Source: Palsa-892 sp035556215
GTDB taxonomy: Bacteria > Pseudomonadota > Alphaproteobacteria > Rhizobiales > Xanthobacteraceae
Direction: 5' to 3'
Length of the DNA: 64,000 nt
Assembly: GCA_035556215.1 (NCBI GenBank)
Contig: DATMFI010000039.1
Location: 23,057 to 87,056 of the forward strand
Under the pieces are notes generated by a model. The model saw nothing but the letters and a program-made list of their open reading frames with translations, did not search any database and had not been told where the DNA came from. Positions 26,060-34,729 of the stretch are shown piece by piece. Every line of letters begins with the position of its first letter. The first letter of the stretch is position 1. Position numbers and translations under genes: made by a program.

Positions 26060-27487
26060 ATGACGAATCTCATTCATCCGGTGATCCTGTGCGGCGGTGC
26101 CGGCACCCGGCTCTGGCCCGCTTCGCGCGACAGCCGCCCCAAGCAATTTCTGAAATTGATCGGCCCCAATTCCACGCTGCAGGAAACCATCAAGCGCGTT
26201 TCCGATCCGGCGGTCTTCGCTTCGCCTGTCATCATCACCAATTACGACTATCGCTTCCTGGTTCGCGAACAGCTCGACGAAATCGGCGCTGATGGCACTA
26301 TCGTGCTCGAGCCCGCGCGCCGCGATTCAGGCCCCGCCGTCGCCGCGGCCGCACATTTGCTGGCGCGTAACGATCCGCACGCAGTCATTCTCGTGCTTGC
26401 CGCTGACCATGTCGTCACCGCACCCGAACGGTTCGTCGAAGCCTGTAAAGTTGCGCGCGAAGCCGCAGCACAAGATCGCATCGTCACATTCGGGTGTGTG
26501 CCCGACCGGCCCGCGACCGGTTACGGCTATATCAAGCCGGGTGCTGCGCTCGCGAATGCAAATGGTGCGAGCGAAGTCGCGCAATTCGTCGAGAAGCCCG
26601 ATGAGCCGACCGCAACGCGCTACATCACCGACGGTTACCTTTGGAATTCCGGCAACTTCCTCTTCAAGTCCGATGTCTTTCTGGCCGAATACGCTTCATT
26701 CGAGCCGGCAAGCGCCGTTGCCGTCGAGAATGCCGTCAAAAACGCTTCGACCGATCTCGGTTTCTTCATGCTGGAGGAGCAGCAGTTCAAGACCGCCACG
26801 CAGAAATCCATCGACTACGCGGTGATGGAAAAGACCAAACGCGCCGCCGTCGTGCGCGCCGATTACGGCTGGTCGGACCTCGGCGGCTGGCATGCGGTCT
26901 GGAGTCATACCGAGCGCGATAGCGCGGGCAATGCGCGGCGCGGCCGCGTTGTGCTGCTCGATTCCGGTGACTGCTACATCGCGAGCGACAGCAGGCTGGT
27001 CGCCGCGCTCGGTGTCAAGAACATCGTCGCCGTCATCGAGGACGACGCCGTCCTGATCGCCGACCGCTCGCGCGCCGAGGACTTGCGCAAGCTCGTCGAG
27101 GAGCTGCGAAAACAGGGCCATAGTGAAGCGAACACCCATGCCCGCGTTCACCGCCCGTGGGGCGACTATCAAAGCCTCGATCGCGGCGAGCGCTATCAGG
27201 TGAAGCGGATTGTCGTGAAGCCCGGCGGGCGGCTGTCGCTACAGAAGCACAACCACCGCGCCGAGCACTGGGTGGTCGTGCGCGGCACCGCGCGGGTCAC
27301 CATTGGCAATCAGGTACGCGACCTGCACGAGAACGAGTCGGTTTATGTACCGCTCGGCTCGACCCATCGCCTCGAGAACTTCGGAACGACGCCGCTCGAG
27401 TTGATCGAGGTGCAGACCGGCTCCTACCTCGGCGAGGATGACATCATCCGGCTGGAAGATGTCTATCGCCGCAAGGACAAGGAATAA
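26060..27487 (+). CDS. manC: Mannose-1-phosphate guanylyltransferase / mannose-6-phosphate isomerase
   Basis: A type II bifunctional enzyme (475 residues; AlgA/ManC size) making GDP-mannose. The N-terminal nucleotidyltransferase (~1-340) begins VILCGGAGTRLWPASRDSRP and has KQFLKL after it; VLAADHVV and GYGYIKPG are typical. The C-terminal cupin isomerase domain (~355-470) has HRPWGDYQSLDRGERYQVKR and metal-binding histidines in KHNHRAEHWVVVRG. It starts 16 bases after the ABC exporter stop, so they are probably co-transcribed. The stop is directly followed by the convergent FMN-reductase stop with no spacer. Confidence 0.95.
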   Translation: MTNLIHPVILCGGAGTRLWPASRDSRPKQFLKLIGPNSTLQETIKRVSDPAVFASPVIITNYDYRFLVREQLDEIGADGTIVLEPARRDSGPAVAAAAHLLARNDPHAVILVLAADHVVTAPERFVEACKVAREAAAQDRIVTFGCVPDRPATGYGYIKPGAALANANGASEVAQFVEKPDEPTATRYITDGYLWNSGNFLFKSDVFLAEYASFEPASAVAVENAVKNASTDLGFFMLEEQQFKTATQKSIDYAVMEKTKRAAVVRADYGWSDLGGWHAVWSHTERDSAGNARRGRVVLLDSGDCYIASDSRLVAALGVKNIVAVIEDDAVLIADRSRAEDLRKLVEELRKQGHSEANTHARVHRPWGDYQSLDRGERYQVKRIVVKPGGRLSLQKHNHRAEHWVVVRGTARVTIGNQVRDLHENESVYVPLGSTHRLENFGTTPLELIEVQTGSYLGEDDIIRLEDVYRRKDKE

Positions 27488-28039
27488 TCAGGCCTTCACG
27501 CGTTCGACGAACTTCGCGAAGGCTTCGAGCTGCTTTCCGAGAAATTCCTTTGTCGCCGCATCCGTCAGCTCACCCTTGTCGTTGAACTTGTTCTGCGCCA
27601 TGCCGACGAAAATTTCTGGCGTATTGAACACGAACGCGCCGAGAAACACCAACATCTGCCGCATGTGATATTGCATGCGCGCGCCACCGAGCGGACCCTG
27701 CGATGCCGATTGGATCGCGACGGGCTTGTCCCTGAACGGCTGATCCTTGAGCCGCGACACCCAGTCGATCGCGTTCTTCAGCGCGCCGGGGATTGTGTAG
27801 TTGTATTCCGGCGAATTGATAATCACGGCGTCCGCCGCTCGGATCTGATCGGCGAAACTCGTCACCACCTCGGGAAATTTTCCATCGGCGTGCAGATCGG
27901 TGTTGTAAAGCGGAAACTTGTCGATGCCGCCAAGCTCTTTCAGTTTCATTCCTGCCGGCGCCACCGACGGCAGTAAATTCATGACCATTCGGTTGTAGGA
28001 GCCGCTGCGCAGGCTTCCGCAAATCGTAATGACATTCAT
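27488..28039 (-). CDS. NADPH-dependent FMN reductase family protein
   Basis: A 183-residue flavodoxin-like reductase that uses NAD(P)H to reduce FMN, quinones or azo compounds in the cytoplasm. The FMN phosphate loop is GSLRSGSYNRMV at residues 8-19 and the isoalloxazine-side loop is NSPEYNYTIPGALKNAIDWV. The ATG at 28039 is chosen because the fold starts there (MNVITICGSLRSG); the upstream frame to 28225 encodes an arginine-rich stretch overlapping the glutathione transferase region. It lies 68 bases downstream of that gene on the same strand, so the two may form a small stress or detoxification unit. Confidence 0.9.
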   Translation of the reverse strand: MNVITICGSLRSGSYNRMVMNLLPSVAPAGMKLKELGGIDKFPLYNTDLHADGKFPEVVTSFADQIRAADAVIINSPEYNYTIPGALKNAIDWVSRLKDQPFRDKPVAIQSASQGPLGGARMQYHMRQMLVFLGAFVFNTPEIFVGMAQNKFNDKGELTDAATKEFLGKQLEAFAKFVERVKA

Positions 28040-28107
28040 CGGGCAATCTCCTGTCTGCAATTTTGTGCCAGTTCGTAACCTGCGAAAGCGGCCTTTCGTT
28101 CCGCCGG

Positions 28108-28743
28108 CTACTCGAGTGGAATCGCGACGAATTTCCGGAATCCCTCGCGTTCGCGTACGCGCGCGAGCCACGCATCCGCGTACGGCGTTTCCGGCCGCGT
28201 CGTAAGGAACGGGTTGCGCGACCAACGATCGTAGAAAATCGATAGCACGAGATCGGCCAGCGAGAACCGCTCATTCGCGAAAAACAACCGATCTTTCAGG
28301 TGCCTGTCCATGATCGCATAAGCCTGCCCCGCCTGCTCCACCATCTTGGCAAGCTCTACTTTATTCTGCTTGGCTTCGGGCGTGCGTATGGTGGCAATAA
28401 AAATCTTGCTGTCGATCGGCGACAGGATCGACAGCGACCAGTCGAGCCAGCGGTTGATATCGGCACGCTGACGTGCATCACCGGGATAAAACGCTTCACC
28501 GCCATACTTTTCACAAAGGTAGCGAATGATGGCGTTCGATTCCCACAATACGAAGTCGTCATCTTCAATCGTCGGAATCCGGCCGTTGGGATTGAGTGCG
28601 CGATACTCCGGCGTATCGACGCCACCGTGCTTGCCGCCGATATCAGTCTGCTCAACCGCGAGCTTCAGTTCATCCGCAAGCCACAAAACTTTCTTGACGT
28701 TGGAGGAGGTAACGCGCCCCCAAACCTTGATCTTCCCGGTCAT
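28108..28743 (-). CDS. Glutathione S-transferase
   Basis: A 211-residue cytosolic glutathione transferase. The N-terminal thioredoxin-like domain has SNVKKVLWLADEL, the cis-proline turn NPNGRIPTIEDDD and the glutathione-gamma-glutamyl contact WESNAIIRYLCEKYG. The all-helical C-terminal domain contains FSLADLVLSIFYDRW, matching the conserved N-capping box and Asp. The ATG at 28743 is preferred since MTGKIKVWGR starts the first strand; the 13 extra residues upstream do not fit. Substrate unknown. About 134 bases separate it from the cysG stop upstream. Confidence 0.92.
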   Translation of the reverse strand: MTGKIKVWGRVTSSNVKKVLWLADELKLAVEQTDIGGKHGGVDTPEYRALNPNGRIPTIEDDDFVLWESNAIIRYLCEKYGGEAFYPGDARQRADINRWLDWSLSILSPIDSKIFIATIRTPEAKQNKVELAKMVEQAGQAYAIMDRHLKDRLFFANERFSLADLVLSIFYDRWSRNPFLTTRPETPYADAWLARVREREGFRKFVAIPLE

Positions 28744-28877
28744 TGCCTCTTTCCAGATGGAATGCAGCCCGCAGGATCGCACCGGCCTCGCTTGAGCCTA
28801 CCTCAATGCCGGGCGAGGCCCAATAGTGCGCGATAACGATCGCGCGAGCGCCGTTCGCCGCGCGCGAGCACCGTCGA

Positions 28878-30359
28878 TCAGCAGGAAATTCGCTCAGAGC
28901 ACGAAGGCATTTCATCAAGCTTCGGTGCAAGCGCGGCCGCGTCGTAAGCCGAGATCACCTGCCCGATCAGCACCAGAAGCGGGCCAGGAACGGCGCGTGC
29001 CGTAAGCTCGTTCGGCAAGTCTTGGAGCGTTGAAGCGATCACCTGCTCGTCGTCCCGTGTCGCACGCGAAATCGCAATTGCCGGCGTTTGCGGATCGAGG
29101 CCGTGTTCGATAGCGCGCACCATAAATTCGGTAATGGTCTTGCCCGCCATATAAACGACCGTCGTTGCTTTCGGGTCGGCAAGCGCGGCCCAGTCGAAAT
29201 CGGCCGGCAGCTTGCCGTCCTCGGCATGACCCGTGACATATTGCAGCCGCCGCGCCGCGCGGCGATGGGTGAGCGAAACCTTGAGGCGCGCCGCCGCCCC
29301 TTGCGCAGCGGAAATGCCCGGCACGACTTCGACTGCAATGCCCTCGGCGCGGCACGCCGCAATCTCTTCGCCGGCGCGGCCGAACACCATCGGGTCGCCG
29401 CCCTTGAGCCGCACGACGCGTTTTCCTTTCTTGGCGAGCGCAATCATCAGCGCATTGATCTCATCCTGCCTGCATGACGGGCCGCGCGCGGTCTTGCCGA
29501 CCATCATTTTCTTAGCTTCGCGCCGCGCGAAATCGAGAATTTCAGGCGCGACAAGATCGTCGATGAGAATAACGTCGGCCGATTGCAACGCGCGTACGGC
29601 GCGCAGCGTCAACAGTTCGGGATCGCCCGGCCCCGCCCCGACCAGCGTGACCGAGCCGAGATCGGCATGCGCGCGCTCGCCATGCGTTTGCGCAAGAAGC
29701 TTGTCGAAATCGGCAGGCTCCGGCGCACGATCGGCCTCATTGATCGCGCGCGCCGTGAACATCTGCCAGAAACGGCGGCGGCCGTTAAAGCTGAGTCCGG
29801 ATGCCTGCACCCCGGCGCGCCAGTTCCTTGCCGCTTCCGCCCAGCGCGCGTAACCGAACGGCAAGAGGGATTCGAGCTTGGCGCGGATTGCCTGCCCAAA
29901 TACCGGCGCCGCGCCGTCGGTGGAAATGCCGAGCACCAGCGGCGAGCGGTTTACGATCGCGCCGAATGCAAAGTCGCAGTAAGCCGGCTTGTCGATGACA
30001 TTCACCGGCACTCCCGCGTCGCGCGCTGCGGCAGTAAAACGCGCCGCCTCTTCGTCGTCGCTGCATGCACCAATCGCGATGGCGCAGCCCTTGAAATCTT
30101 CTTCAATCCATGTGCGGGCATGCACCGTGATCGCGCCCTGCGGGGGGGTGGTGGCGAGCGCCAGCATGTCCTTCGAAAACTTTGCCGCAAACACATGCAC
30201 ATCCGCGCCGGCGGCCGACAGAAGCTCGGCCTTCCACACCGCCCCGGCATTGGTACCGGCAATGAGCGCGCGCTTGCCCTGAAGCGCATAAAAGACGGGA
30301 AGCCGCGCGAGAGGCTCCATGCGCGGCGTTCTGGCTTCAAGCGGTATCCGGTCGGTCAT
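28878..30359 (-). CDS. cysG: Sirohaem synthase (precorrin-2 dehydrogenase/ferrochelatase + uroporphyrinogen-III methyltransferase)
   Basis: CysG makes sirohaem, the cofactor of sulfite and nitrite reductases, from uroporphyrinogen III. The 493-residue fusion has an N-terminal NAD-binding dehydrogenase/chelatase part (~1-220: LPVFYALQGKRALIAGTNAG, AYCDFAFGAIVNRSPLVLGI) and a C-terminal SAM methyltransferase (~230-480: VTLVGAGPGDPELLTLRAV, RLKGGDPMVFGRAGEE, VVPGISAAQGAAARL). In the glycine loop of the first domain the usual G-G-G reads GTNAG, a variant that could weaken NAD binding. It is divergent from trmO across an unusually A+T-rich 138 bases. No cysI, cysJ or nir gene is adjacent. Confidence 0.93.
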   Translation of the reverse strand: MTDRIPLEARTPRMEPLARLPVFYALQGKRALIAGTNAGAVWKAELLSAAGADVHVFAAKFSKDMLALATTPPQGAITVHARTWIEEDFKGCAIAIGACSDDEEAARFTAAARDAGVPVNVIDKPAYCDFAFGAIVNRSPLVLGISTDGAAPVFGQAIRAKLESLLPFGYARWAEAARNWRAGVQASGLSFNGRRRFWQMFTARAINEADRAPEPADFDKLLAQTHGERAHADLGSVTLVGAGPGDPELLTLRAVRALQSADVILIDDLVAPEILDFARREAKKMMVGKTARGPSCRQDEINALMIALAKKGKRVVRLKGGDPMVFGRAGEEIAACRAEGIAVEVVPGISAAQGAAARLKVSLTHRRAARRLQYVTGHAEDGKLPADFDWAALADPKATTVVYMAGKTITEFMVRAIEHGLDPQTPAIAISRATRDDEQVIASTLQDLPNELTARAVPGPLLVLIGQVISAYDAAALAPKLDEMPSCSERISC

Positions 30360-30392
30360 GTCGGCCTTCTAGGTCCCGGCGCTCACTACCAC

Positions 30393-30446
30393 AATTCACA
30401 ATTCGTTGCAGCATATATGTAAATTAAACTTTTATAAATGTGAATT
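30393..30446. promoter_or_regulatory. A+T-rich cysG-trmO intergenic region with inverted repeat
   Basis: Between the two divergent starts lies a stretch far richer in A+T than the rest of the window. It carries perfect 8-base inverted arms AATTCACA (30393-30400) and TGTGAATT (30439-30446), 38 bases apart. The spacing suits a looping or dimer-of-dimers operator, but the regulator is not recognisable, and the arms could be chance in A+T-rich DNA. Confidence 0.35.
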
Positions 30447-30497
30447 ATAAAACCGCACTTCCTGCTAAATGCGTGCTCACCCCTATTCGATCGAACC

Positions 30498-30959
30498 ATG
30501 CCCGCACACGACCAGATCCGCAGAAACGAAGTCACCGTCGATTTCCCCGGCAACAGCGACGGCAGCCTCATCTTCATCGGCCGCATTCACACTCCATGGC
30601 CGACGCGCTCCGACTGCCCGCGGCGCGGCAAGTCCGATGGCCCTGTCTGCCGGATCGAGATTTTCGAGCCCTGGGTTGCGGCCCTCGACGGCATCGAGCG
30701 GCACGAACAACTCGAAGTGCTCTACTGGCTGCACCAGTCGCGGCGCGATCTCGTCAAGCAAAGCCCGGCGAACGATGGCAACGTGTTCGGCACCTTCAGC
30801 CTGCGCTCGCCCGTGCGGCCCAATCCGATCGGCACCCAGCGCGTCGATCTCGTGAAGGTCGAAGGCGGCAATGTTTTCGTCCGCGGCCTCGACTGCGTGG
30901 ACGGCACGCCGCTGCTCGATCTCAAGCCCGATCTCTGCCGGCACGCCGGCCGCAAATAG
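30498..30959 (+). CDS. trmO: tRNA (N6-threonylcarbamoyladenosine37-N6)-methyltransferase TrmO/TsaA
   Basis: A 153-residue TrmO (TsaA, YaeB N-domain) that methylates t6A37 of tRNA-Thr with S-adenosylmethionine. The signature FSLRSPVRPNPIGTQRVDLV is complete, preceded by IFIGRIHTPW and ERHEQLEVLYWLHQ. It lacks the extra C-terminal domain of E. coli TrmO (235 residues), as is usual in alphaproteobacteria. The start is one of several possible; the ATG at 30498 gives 25 residues before the first strand. It is divergent from cysG. Confidence 0.88.
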   Translation: MPAHDQIRRNEVTVDFPGNSDGSLIFIGRIHTPWPTRSDCPRRGKSDGPVCRIEIFEPWVAALDGIERHEQLEVLYWLHQSRRDLVKQSPANDGNVFGTFSLRSPVRPNPIGTQRVDLVKVEGGNVFVRGLDCVDGTPLLDLKPDLCRHAGRK

Positions 30960-31031
30960 AGCCGCCTCGTTCCCGCGTGGAACCTTCCCGGCTTCTCGGC
31001 GTTGAGAGGCAGTTAAAACGGAGGGCTTTTC

Positions 31032-31115
31032 ATGGGACGCGGATTGATTCTTTGGCTTCTCGGCATTCCGCTGCCGATCATTCTTCTGCTCTGGCTGTTT
31101 GGCTTTTTCCATTAA
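31032..31115 (+). CDS. 27-residue membrane peptide, hypothetical
   Basis: A very short frame, MGRGLILWLLGIPLPIILLL followed by WLFGFFH, preceded by a strong GGAGGG six bases before the ATG. It is a single hydrophobic segment with a central Pro-Leu-Pro kink and a basic N-terminus, the form of many real small membrane peptides. The stop codon lies in the first copy of a 25-base tandem duplication. It sits between trmO and two small cysteine-pair proteins. Function unknown; the ribosome binding site and clean membrane profile are the grounds for calling it. Confidence 0.6.
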   Translation: MGRGLILWLLGIPLPIILLLWLFGFFH

Positions 31116-31163
31116 TCGCCGATCGTCAGAAGGACTTTAATCGCCGATCGTCAGAAGGACTTT
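31112..31163. repeat. 25-base tandem duplication carrying a ribosome binding site
   Basis: Two perfect copies of a 25-base unit (31112-31136 and 31137-31161; identity runs two bases further). Each copy holds a TTAA and the purine-rich AGAAGGAC. The first copy contains the stop of the 27-residue peptide. The second supplies the ribosome binding site seven bases before the ATG at 31168. It looks like a recent slippage or duplication event that lengthened the spacer between two coupled genes. Confidence 0.85.
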
Positions 31164-31167
31164 GAAA

Positions 31168-31398
31168 ATGGGCGCGCCCAAAATCAATCTGGCATCCTTG
31201 CAGTGCCCGCGTTGCGCGGGCTTAACAAAGCTGAGCGGCATCACGCGCGCGAACGACGATGCAGGCAGCGAGCGTTTCACATTCAAATGCAATGAGTGCG
31301 GCGCGTTTGAAGTTTTGGCGATCACCGAACCGCAAGAGCAATCCGCCGGGGAGCGCTCAAACCGGCGGGAGCGCGAATTGCAGGATTTGTGGGCGTGA
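31168..31398 (+). CDS. Small zinc-ribbon-like protein, hypothetical
   Basis: A 76-residue protein with two cysteine pairs, CPRC near residue 12 and CNEC near residue 40, spaced as in a zinc ribbon. A polar, charged tail (EPQEQSAGERSNRRERELQD) follows. The ATG at 31168 is chosen from the AAGGAC seven bases upstream; an in-frame TTG at 31162 is less likely. The start of the next small gene overlaps its end if a GTG is used there. No function is recognised; small zinc ribbons often bind nucleic acid or a partner protein. Confidence 0.7.
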   Translation: MGAPKINLASLQCPRCAGLTKLSGITRANDDAGSERFTFKCNECGAFEVLAITEPQEQSAGERSNRRERELQDLWA

Positions 31399-31448
31399 TC
31401 GAGCCAGCTTACGTTTCCGTTACGGACCACAGTGACGGGCGGAATTTC

Positions 31449-31664
31449 ATGCGGACACGGCTCAAGGTCATTCCGGCGCCCGAACCCGGTACGCGCGCGA
31501 CAATCGTTTCGCCGAGCGCGCCGATCATCAAGGGCCCCGGCACCGACGACTATATTTGCGGCAACTGCGAGAAGATTCTGATCGCCGGCTTTCCCGCCGG
31601 AAAGACATTCAAAAGTACGGTGCTGAAATGCCCCGCCTGCGGCGCGTTCAACGAAACGCCCTGA
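31449..31664 (+). CDS. Second small zinc-ribbon-like protein, hypothetical
   Basis: A 71-residue protein with cysteine pairs CGNC and CPAC separated by ~23 residues, again a zinc-ribbon pattern, in ...DDYICGNCEKILIAG and TVLKCPACGAFNE. The first ~35 residues are proline-rich. The start is uncertain: ATG at 31449 has GGGCGGA before it, while a GTG at 31389 would overlap the preceding gene and add 20 residues. It follows the other cysteine-pair gene and stops one base before the convergent antiporter stop. Function unknown. Confidence 0.65.
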   Translation: MRTRLKVIPAPEPGTRATIVSPSAPIIKGPGTDDYICGNCEKILIAGFPAGKTFKSTVLKCPACGAFNETP

Positions 31665-33074
31665 TCATCCGCGGAAGAATACCAGCGTCACCAGAATGAA
31701 GGCCGGGATCAATATGCAACCCGACCACAGCATATAGCCAAAGAAGCTCGGCATCTTCACGCCCGCCTGCCGCGCGATGGCATAGACCATGAAGTTCGGC
31801 GCATTTCCGATATACGTATTCGCGCCCATGAACACCGCGCCCGCCGAAATCGCTGCGAGCGTCAATGCGCCTTCGGTCATGAGGCGCGCCGGATCGCCCC
31901 CTGCCATCTGGAAGAACACGAGATAGGTCGGCGCGTTGTCGAGAAACGACGACAAGCCTCCGGTGAGCCAGAAATAGGCGGCGTTGTTTGGCGCGCCGTC
32001 CGGCCCCGTTACGAGTGCAATCAGCGGTGCGAACGGCCCCGCAGCGCCCGCGCGAAGCATGGCCAGTACCGGAATGATCGTCGCGAAGATGCCGGCGAAC
32101 AGCACGGCGACCTCGCGGATCGGCCCCCACGAGAAACCATTGGCTTCATGGCTCGCCTTCGGGGTCGTTTTCAGCGAAATCACCGTGACCGCAATCATGA
32201 TCGCATCGCGCAGAACATCCTGCAGTGCCAGCGGGACACCCAGCAGCACGATGCTGCCGAGATCGATCGTTGCGCTCATCAGGATCGCGCCGATGATGAC
32301 GAGAATCAGCACGAAGTTCGCGCCGCCTTTTATGCGTATCGGATTGTCCGGCGTCGGATCGTTGGGCGTCACGCCTTCGCGCCGGTAGAGCAGCGTGTCG
32401 AGCATGAAGAACACCGCGAGCACGATGCCCGCTGTGAGCAGCGTCTCGGAAAAGAGATGCTTCGTTGTCCAGAAGAAATCGACGCCGCGAAGGAAGCCGA
32501 GAAACAGCGGCGGATCGCCAAGCGGCGTCAGCGAGCCGCCGATATTGGCGACAAGAAAAATAAAGAACACCACGACATGGACATTGTGCTTGCGATTATC
32601 GTTGGCGCGCAGCATCGGCCGGATCATCACCATTGAAGCGCCGGTGGTGCCGATGATGCTCGCAAGGCCCGTGCCGATGGCAAGCAAAAGCGTGTTCATC
32701 GCGGGTGAACCATGCAGGTTTCCTGCGACGACAATGCCGCCCGCCACGGTGAACAGCGCGAGCAGCAGCAGAATGAACGGCATGTATTCGTGCAGCGCCG
32801 TGTGAAGGAGAGCATGCGCGGCGGTTCCGGAGCCGGTAGCGAGCGCCAGCATCACCGCTACCAGCACGCCCCAGAACGCCGCGACCTTGCCGCAATGGTG
32901 CTCCCAGAAATGCGGCGCCAGCAGCGGAAAAATCGCAATCGACAACAGGATGCCGGCGAACGGTAGCGCCCAGAACAGGCCAAGACGGGAGCCGTCGAGG
33001 TCGGCCGCGAACGCGCTCGCAGGAAACAATGCGGCGCCAGAGAGCACCGTCAATCGAAGCAGATGTTCTCTCAT
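31665..33074 (-). CDS. Sodium:proton antiporter-type membrane carrier (CitMHS_2-like)
   Basis: A 469-residue inner-membrane carrier with a cleavable-looking N-terminal segment (TVLSGAALFPASAFA) and about 12 further helices. It belongs to the ion-transporter superfamily group annotated as sodium:proton antiporters or putative citrate carriers. Visible signatures are IIGTTGASMVMIRPMLRAN, NIGGSLTPLGDPPLFLGFLR and the mirrored SSFLDNAPTYLVFFQMAGGD with FMGANTYIGNAPNFMVYAIA. These two Gly/Pro/Asn-rich hairpins form the ion site in the fold. The start at 33074 (MREHLLRL) is chosen over 33206 because it opens directly on the signal-like helix. The transported ion cannot be read from sequence. Confidence 0.82.
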   Translation of the reverse strand: MREHLLRLTVLSGAALFPASAFAADLDGSRLGLFWALPFAGILLSIAIFPLLAPHFWEHHCGKVAAFWGVLVAVMLALATGSGTAAHALLHTALHEYMPFILLLLALFTVAGGIVVAGNLHGSPAMNTLLLAIGTGLASIIGTTGASMVMIRPMLRANDNRKHNVHVVVFFIFLVANIGGSLTPLGDPPLFLGFLRGVDFFWTTKHLFSETLLTAGIVLAVFFMLDTLLYRREGVTPNDPTPDNPIRIKGGANFVLILVIIGAILMSATIDLGSIVLLGVPLALQDVLRDAIMIAVTVISLKTTPKASHEANGFSWGPIREVAVLFAGIFATIIPVLAMLRAGAAGPFAPLIALVTGPDGAPNNAAYFWLTGGLSSFLDNAPTYLVFFQMAGGDPARLMTEGALTLAAISAGAVFMGANTYIGNAPNFMVYAIARQAGVKMPSFFGYMLWSGCILIPAFILVTLVFFRG

Positions 33075-33308
33075 GCGCACGCCGGGCAATATCTGATAAC
33101 GCGAGGCCGCATTCCGTCTTCCTTGCCTGGTCCCTGAGAGCGCGCGCGATTCCGGCGCGGGAATATTAGTCTTTCGCTTCTTGTTTATCGACAGCACCCT
33201 TCCCAAAATACCTCCCCGCGCCCTGTCATCTGACTGACAGCGATCCGTCGTACCGCTTCCAACGGATGTTGAAGGGTGAAGCCGGGGGCGGAATTGCCGT
33301 GGCGCCCT

Positions 33309-33330
33309 TTGTCATACTACTGTCATATTA
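33309..33330 (+). promoter_or_regulatory. PhoB box upstream of the ABC importer operon
   Basis: Two consecutive 11-base units, TTGTCATACTA and CTGTCATATTA, lie 40 bases before the GTG start of the solute-binding protein. Each begins with the (C/T)TGTCAT heptamer followed by a 4-base A+T-rich spacer, the known layout of Pho boxes in E. coli pstS and in rhizobia. This predicts activation of the operon by PhoB under phosphate limitation. A -10 element is not obvious. Confidence 0.8.
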
Positions 33331-33370
33331 CAAAACGGGCCCAAGAGAGAGCCGAGGCAAGGAGGCTATC

Positions 33371-34708
33371 GTGAAAATTCGTACTTCTTTACTGCGTTTG
33401 TCGATGGTGGGCGCCCTGAGCGCGCTAGCTTTCGCAGCCGGAGCCCAAGGGCTTGAGGACAAGGTCACCATCGTCACCTCCTACAACAAGGACATGACCG
33501 GCCCCTTCGCCGCCGCCTTCGAGAAGAAATATCCCGGCACCAAGGTCGAAGTGCAAAATCGCAACACCGCGGCAGCCGTCACCTTCATTCAGGAAACCAA
33601 ATCCAACCCGCCGGACCTCTTTTGGGCTTCGGCGCCGGACGCCTTCGAAGTGCTGAAGAAGAACGCGATGCTGCAGAAATACACGCCGAAGGCGCAAGGC
33701 ATCGCGACGAAAGCCGGCTCCTATCCGATCAACGATCCCGACGGCTACTATATCGGCTTCGCCGCCTCGGGTTACGGCATCGAGTACAACACGCGCTATC
33801 TCAAGGCGAACGATCTCCCCGCACCGAAAGAGTGGGACGACCTGAAGAAGCCGATCTATTTCGGCCATGTCGGCATCTCGGCGCCGTCGCGCTCCGGCAC
33901 GACGCATCTCACCGTCGAGACCATCCTGCAGGGCGAAGGCTGGGAAAAAGGCTGGGCGACGCTGCTCGAAATCGGCGGCAACCTTGCACAGGTTTCCGAC
34001 CGCTCGTTCGGCGTACCTGACGCGGTGAACAGCGGCCAATACGGCCTCGGCATCGTCATCGACTTCTTCGGCCTTTCCGGCAAGGCGTCGGGCTTCCCGG
34101 TCGAATTCGTCTATCCGACAGTGACCGCGATCGTGCCGGCCAATATCGGCATCATCAAAGGCGCGAAGAACCAGAAGGCGGCGGAAGCCTTCATCGAATT
34201 TCTGCTCTCCGAGGAAGGTCAGCAGATCCTGTTCGATCCGAAGATCCAGCGCCTGCCCGTGCGGCTCGCTACCTACGACAAGGCGCCGGCCGGCTTCCCC
34301 AACCCGTTCAAGAACGAGAAGCTCGGCGCCGGCGTGAAGTTCGACGCCGACATCTCCGAGAAGCGCTACGAGCTCGTGAACTCGCTGTTCGACCGCATCA
34401 TCACCTTCCGCCTGAAGGAGTTGAATGCGGCCTGGAAGGCGATCCACGACACCGAGAAGAAGCTCGGGGCCAAGGCCGGCCCCGAAGCGAAGAAACTTCT
34501 CGCCGAAGCGCGCCGCCTTGCCACCGCTGTCCCCATCTCGGGCGCGGAAGCGAACGACACGGCGATCGCCAATTCGTTTCACAAGGTGAAGAAGGGCGAA
34601 ACCGCCGCCGGCCGCCAGGCCGAGTTCGAGCAGAAGTGGGATCAGGCCGCGCTCAAGAACTATAACGATGCCAAGGCGCTCGCGGAAAAAGCGGCAAGCG
34701 CCAAGTAA
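33371..34708 (+). CDS. ABC importer solute-binding protein, Pho-regulated (phosphonate/phosphate-ester type?)
   Basis: A 445-residue periplasmic binding protein. The GTG at 33371 is chosen because AAGGAGG lies six bases before it and it leads into a signal peptide (VKIRTSLLRLSMVGALSALA, cleavage near AGA-QG). The mature part is of the Fe3+/polyamine/2-aminoethylphosphonate class 2 fold: VTIVTSYNKDMTGPFAAAFE, then SAPSRSGTTHLTVETILQGE, a segment that holds oxyanions in this class. The C-terminal ~90 residues form an additional Lys/Ala-rich helical extension absent from most relatives (~340 residues). The PhoB box and the downstream fused permease favour a phosphorus compound over iron. Confidence 0.85.
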   Translation: MKIRTSLLRLSMVGALSALAFAAGAQGLEDKVTIVTSYNKDMTGPFAAAFEKKYPGTKVEVQNRNTAAAVTFIQETKSNPPDLFWASAPDAFEVLKKNAMLQKYTPKAQGIATKAGSYPINDPDGYYIGFAASGYGIEYNTRYLKANDLPAPKEWDDLKKPIYFGHVGISAPSRSGTTHLTVETILQGEGWEKGWATLLEIGGNLAQVSDRSFGVPDAVNSGQYGLGIVIDFFGLSGKASGFPVEFVYPTVTAIVPANIGIIKGAKNQKAAEAFIEFLLSEEGQQILFDPKIQRLPVRLATYDKAPAGFPNPFKNEKLGAGVKFDADISEKRYELVNSLFDRIITFRLKELNAAWKAIHDTEKKLGAKAGPEAKKLLAEARRLATAVPISGAEANDTAIANSFHKVKKGETAAGRQAEFEQKWDQAALKNYNDAKALAEKAASAK

Positions 34709-34729
34709 GCCGGTTGAACCGACCTGCCG

